A stretch of 64,000 bases of DNA, taken from the NCBI GenBank assembly GCA_023390175.1, contig JAEWDK010000001.1, positions 26,665 through 90,664 on the forward strand, written 5' to 3'. This document shows, piece by piece, positions 61,029 to 64,000 of the stretch. The translations under genes were made by a program, and so were the position numbers. The notes beneath the pieces are model-generated. The model saw nothing but the letters and a program-made list of their open reading frames with translations. It did no database searches and was not told where the DNA came from. This stretch comes from Bacillota bacterium (lineage in GTDB: Bacteria; Bacillota; Clostridia; Oscillospirales; Acutalibacteraceae). Position 1 is the stretch's first letter; every line of letters starts with the position of its first letter.

Positions 61029-61925
61029 TCAGTCGTCATAAAACACCCATTTTTTCGATGTGGACTGAATAATTAATGTTATCACCATGATAACGACAAA
61101 CAGGCACCACGCAATGGACGATGAATATCCCATTCTTCCATATTGAAAAGCATTTTGGAATATAATCATAGCAACGGTTCGGGTTGCATCCACAGGTCCA
61201 CCTTGAGTCAAAATGTACGGCTGATTAAAGATCTGGAACGCTGCAATGACACCGATGACAAGATTAAAATAGATTGTCGGTGTCGAAAGCGGCAACGTAA
61301 TAGAAAAGAGCTGCCGAAGTGTAGATGCGCCGTCAATCTGTGCGCTTTCATAATAGGAAACCGGGATATCCTGAATACCGGCCAACATTATAAGGATGTT
61401 GTTTCCGATGGTCCAAAGGCTCATGATTATGATACAGTATAATGCAGTATGCGAGTTACCGAGCCAGTCAGGGCCCTGGATTCCGATAAGAGACAGAAGA
61501 TAATTGATAAGGCCATAGCTTCCGTTAAAAATCCATCCCCAAAGAAGCGTGACGGCAACGCCCGCCGTAATATATGGCAAGTAAAAAACTGTTCTGAAAA
61601 AACTCAGCCCCTTAATTTTTTGACTCAGAAGCCAGCCAATAAGGAATGAAAGTATCAGACTGACAGGTACGAAAATCGCGACATAGACAATGGTGTTCTT
61701 AAATGAGATAAAAAACTGTTGGTCCACGGTAAAGGCACGTATAAAATTATCGATGCCTATAAATTTCGCTTCCCCGCTCAATTCCGAATTTGTAAATGAA
61801 AGATAAAGAGAATCAAGCATCGGATAGACGGTGAGAACAAGGAAGCCTATTAACCAAGGAGAAATATAAGCATAAAAATTAAAGGTATTACGAACTTCTG
61901 CTTTGCTAAGTCTACCTTTTTTCAT
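61029..61925 (-). CDS. ABC sugar permease, MalF type
   Basis: 298-residue inner-membrane permease from ATG 61925 (GAGGTGATATT; frame open to 61934). NFYAYISPWLIGFLVLTVYP start, EAA loop YESAQIDGASTL near 190, six predicted segments. A stem-loop separates it from the binding-protein gene. Confidence 0.93.
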   Translation of the reverse strand: MKKGRLSKAEVRNTFNFYAYISPWLIGFLVLTVYPMLDSLYLSFTNSELSGEAKFIGIDNFIRAFTVDQQFFISFKNTIVYVAIFVPVSLILSFLIGWLLSQKIKGLSFFRTVFYLPYITAGVAVTLLWGWIFNGSYGLINYLLSLIGIQGPDWLGNSHTALYCIIIMSLWTIGNNILIMLAGIQDIPVSYYESAQIDGASTLRQLFSITLPLSTPTIYFNLVIGVIAAFQIFNQPYILTQGGPVDATRTVAMIIFQNAFQYGRMGYSSSIAWCLFVVIMVITLIIQSTSKKWVFYDD

Positions 61926-61956
61926 TAATATCACCTCTAAATGAGTTAATAAACGT

Positions 61957-61997
61957 AAGTACAGAGGAAAACGATTTTCTCACTTTCCTCTGTACTT
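61957..61997 (-). terminator. Intercistronic stem-loop between binding-protein and permease genes
   Basis: A 14-bp perfect stem (AAGTACAGAGGAAA and its complement) with a loop of about 13 bases lies just after the binding-protein stop. There is no strong T run on the minus strand. It is the third such element in equivalent positions in this window. Confidence 0.7.
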
Positions 61998-62023
61998 TTT
62001 CCGGTATCAGCTAAGTGGAGCCA

Positions 62024-63370
62024 TTATTTCTTTTTGGAAGAATATCCTTCGATTTCGGTCGCAATTTTAGGTGCATAGGTTTTCACTACTGTAGAAGGAT
62101 CTTTTCCGTTTAGTGTGGCTTCCTGAGCCATGCTCGTCCAAATGTCACCCGATGAGGCCAGTGCGCCGCCGAAAGGATTGAGATGCGATTTCGAAATATG
62201 GTTTACATAATAGTCGTTCGTAAATTTGACTCCGCCTGTTGTTATCTTCGCATAGTCAGCCTTGGCAATTTTGTAGTCAGCCGGAATACCAACCGTAGCG
62301 GTAATTTTAGCCATATTGTCATTGGCATATGCGGATTCCTTTAAGAACTGCCATGCTGCGTCATTGTTTTTGCAGGTTGTTGTGATTGCCCAACCGGTCG
62401 CATACTGGACATTGACCTCATTGCCGCTTGGATCACTCGGCATGCTGGCAAATCCCAATTTGATACCGTTTTGCTCTGCATCTGAAATAATTTGAGCAGA
62501 TTCAAATCCACCCATCGGGTACATAGCCGCTTTACCCGAGGTAAACAGTGTTTCCGAGGGAATGGATTTCGATGCTGTATCGCTCGGCATGATACCACTC
62601 TTAATCAGCTTCTGGTAAAGTGCCAGAGATTTGACGATCTCGTTGCTACCCATATTAGAGGTTTTAAAATCTTTAGTGTATGGAGTGCCGCCTTCCACAT
62701 ATAACATAAGCTTGTCCATGACCCAATGTTTCGCAATTGCGTAGGTCTGCGTTGCACCGGAACCGCTTGCAAACTTTTTACCCCAATTCGAAAGATCATC
62801 CATCGTCCAGCCATCTTTCGGATAGGCAACACCGGCCTTATCGAACATATCCTTGTTGTATGCCATCACAAAGCAGTTGGTCATAAGCGGAAAGCCTTCC
62901 AGTTTACCATCCGCATCGTAATAGCCGTCAATCATGCCCGGTGTAAGAACACTCTTGAGATCGGTACTATCCTTTTTTACATAGGAATTTAAGTCAACGT
63001 AATATTTTGTATTCATACCGTAGTAGTCCGGGCTCATCTGCATAACATCACCTGCGTTACCGGCAGCCAAAGCGGCAGCTGCTTTCTGATCCCAAGCCTG
63101 ATTTGCAGTGGGCAAAATAGTGTAAGTAACCTTTAGTTCCGGATGATTTTTGATAAATAACTCAATCATATCTTTTCTCGCCTTGGATTCACCGTCGGAG
63201 CCTGCCCACGCCCAGATCGACAGAGAACCTGAAAGTTTCTGGCTTGAACCGGAAACCGATGCAGAACCTGTGCTAGAATTCGAACTAGAGCTGCTGCCGG
63301 AGCTGCATCCTGTGATTCCGACTGCAAGAGCACCCACCAACAGTGCTGCAAGTAACCTTTTTGTTCTCAT
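62024..63370 (-). CDS. ABC sugar-binding lipoprotein (CUT1)
   Basis: 448-residue extracellular binding lipoprotein from ATG 63370 (AAAGGAGAG). Signal peptide with lipobox ITGC near residue 21 and a Ser-rich linker; SBP_bac_1 features LSIWAWAGSDGESKARKDMIELF and GNAGDVMQMSPDYYG. First gene of the importer-GH43-GH35-like-GH42 operon. Its upstream gap has a TATAAT at 63525-63530 (minus) but a poor -35, fitting activation by the adjacent AraC protein. Confidence 0.92.
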   Translation of the reverse strand: MRTKRLLAALLVGALAVGITGCSSGSSSSSNSSTGSASVSGSSQKLSGSLSIWAWAGSDGESKARKDMIELFIKNHPELKVTYTILPTANQAWDQKAAAALAAGNAGDVMQMSPDYYGMNTKYYVDLNSYVKKDSTDLKSVLTPGMIDGYYDADGKLEGFPLMTNCFVMAYNKDMFDKAGVAYPKDGWTMDDLSNWGKKFASGSGATQTYAIAKHWVMDKLMLYVEGGTPYTKDFKTSNMGSNEIVKSLALYQKLIKSGIMPSDTASKSIPSETLFTSGKAAMYPMGGFESAQIISDAEQNGIKLGFASMPSDPSGNEVNVQYATGWAITTTCKNNDAAWQFLKESAYANDNMAKITATVGIPADYKIAKADYAKITTGGVKFTNDYYVNHISKSHLNPFGGALASSGDIWTSMAQEATLNGKDPSTVVKTYAPKIATEIEGYSSKKK

Positions 63371-63578
63371 TTTGTACACTCTCCTTTTCATAATTGGATG
63401 GCTTTTCTCATTAGTGTGAGTTGTTTAAGTCATCCATGTAAACTACCAATTTCTTGGTAAAACTCACCCGGATTGCAAGCATTTAATACAGAATATAAAA
63501 ATAATTCAACTTGTATTTGTACATATTATAGAATATCTAGGCTTATTTCGCTAGCTAGGATTTTGCTTAGTTTTAGCT

Positions 63579-64000
63579 TTATTTTGCGAAAACATTCTTA
63601 CGATAATCATTGGGACCAATTCCGCGGTATTTTTTGAAAGTATGGTTGAAATAGCTTAAAGTTGCAAAGTTCAAAGCCTCTGCGATTTCAGCAATACTCT
63701 TATCCGTATCACGCAGAAACTCCTCTGCCCTGCAGACACGCAGCTTATTCTGATGTTCGATAAAACTATGCCCCAGTACCCTTGTAAATGTGCGGCAGAA
63801 GCAATAATAACTCATACCTGCGAGCACCGCAGCATCCTTCATACTAAGTTTCGCTTCCGGATGCTCGACCATGACTTTGAGCACAGATTCAATCTGCGTA
63901 ATTTCAGAATTACTGCAGACATCGTCTTCACTGGAACAGGTGATAATCTCTTCGTCCAATAATAGCGAAAACAGGGTGATAATCAGTCCTTTCATGCGCC
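63579..64000 (-). CDS. AraC-family regulator (partial, C-terminal part)
   Basis: The right edge cuts this gene; the visible part from 63995 downwards ends with a complete AraC-type DNA-binding domain (LSMKDAAVLAGMSYYCFCRTFTRVLG and KSIAEIAEALNFATLSYFNHTFKKYRG). The reading frame stays open to the edge, so the N-terminal sensor domain is missing rather than absent. Same direction as, and 208 bases upstream of, the binding-protein operon, which it probably activates. Confidence 0.9.
   Translation of the reverse strand, partial: RMKGLIITLFSLLLDEEIITCSSEDDVCSNSEITQIESVLKVMVEHPEAKLSMKDAAVLAGMSYYCFCRTFTRVLGHSFIEHQNKLRVCRAEEFLRDTDKSIAEIAEALNFATLSYFNHTFKKYRGIGPNDYRKNVFAK

Overview
The window looks like chromosomal DNA of an anaerobic, probably spore-forming Clostridia, most like an Oscillospiraceae/Ruminococcaceae saccharolytic fermenter. 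This is inferred from gene content: sufCBDS, YesMN-type two-component systems, four CUT1 sugar importers, GH4 and BadF-type sugar genes, a butyrate-type CoA-transferase, strong AGGAGG ribosome sites and frequent TTG starts. No rRNA, tRNA, CRISPR array, complete insertion sequence or prophage was seen.

Layout. 1-3.7 kb: sufC-sufB-sufD-sufS (minus strand; sufS runs off the left edge). 4-12.2 kb: an Eis-like acetyltransferase, then a sugar module (MalF-type permease, MalG-type permease, binding protein, BadF/BcrA-type sugar kinase) divergent from a LacI regulator and a GH4 glycosidase; three matching operator-like sites tie the module together. 12.4-16.4 kb: a membrane GGDEF protein, an AraC regulator and a divergent GH13 enzyme. 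16.5-26 kb: one long minus-strand operon (binding protein, two permeases, SGNH esterase, three Gfo/Idh/MocA oxidoreductases, SDR fructuronate reductase, mannonate dehydratase), with a divergent response regulator and sensor kinase (26.2-28.7 kb). 28.9-42.2 kb: sensor kinase and response regulator followed in the same direction by a binding protein, two permeases, two FAD-dependent oxidoreductases and a GH2 beta-galactosidase.

42.4-50.5 kb is the least ordinary part. It holds two glycosyltransferases (GT2 and GT4), three proteins that share a roughly 95-residue N-terminal domain followed by low-complexity Thr/Ser tails, three VOC/glyoxalase-fold proteins and a membrane cytochrome-b5-domain protein. 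The Thr/Ser-tailed proteins look like mucin-like surface or spore-surface proteins, and the glycosyltransferases are plausible modifiers. Two of these genes have nearly identical 5' halves in inverted orientation, flanking the third.

50.5-54.3 kb: a LysR regulator divergent from an MFS transporter and an acetyl-CoA hydrolase/transferase-family enzyme. 54.5-64 kb: an AraC regulator (cut by the right edge), a fourth CUT1 importer and GH43, GH35-like and GH42 glycosidases, probably a hemicellulose or arabinogalactan side-chain locus.

The window as a whole is a plant-glycan utilisation landscape. Each importer has its own regulator and enzymes, and none encodes its own ABC ATPase, so a shared MsmX/UgpC-type ATPase elsewhere is likely. 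Start codons below were re-chosen from ribosome-binding sites where that was clear.
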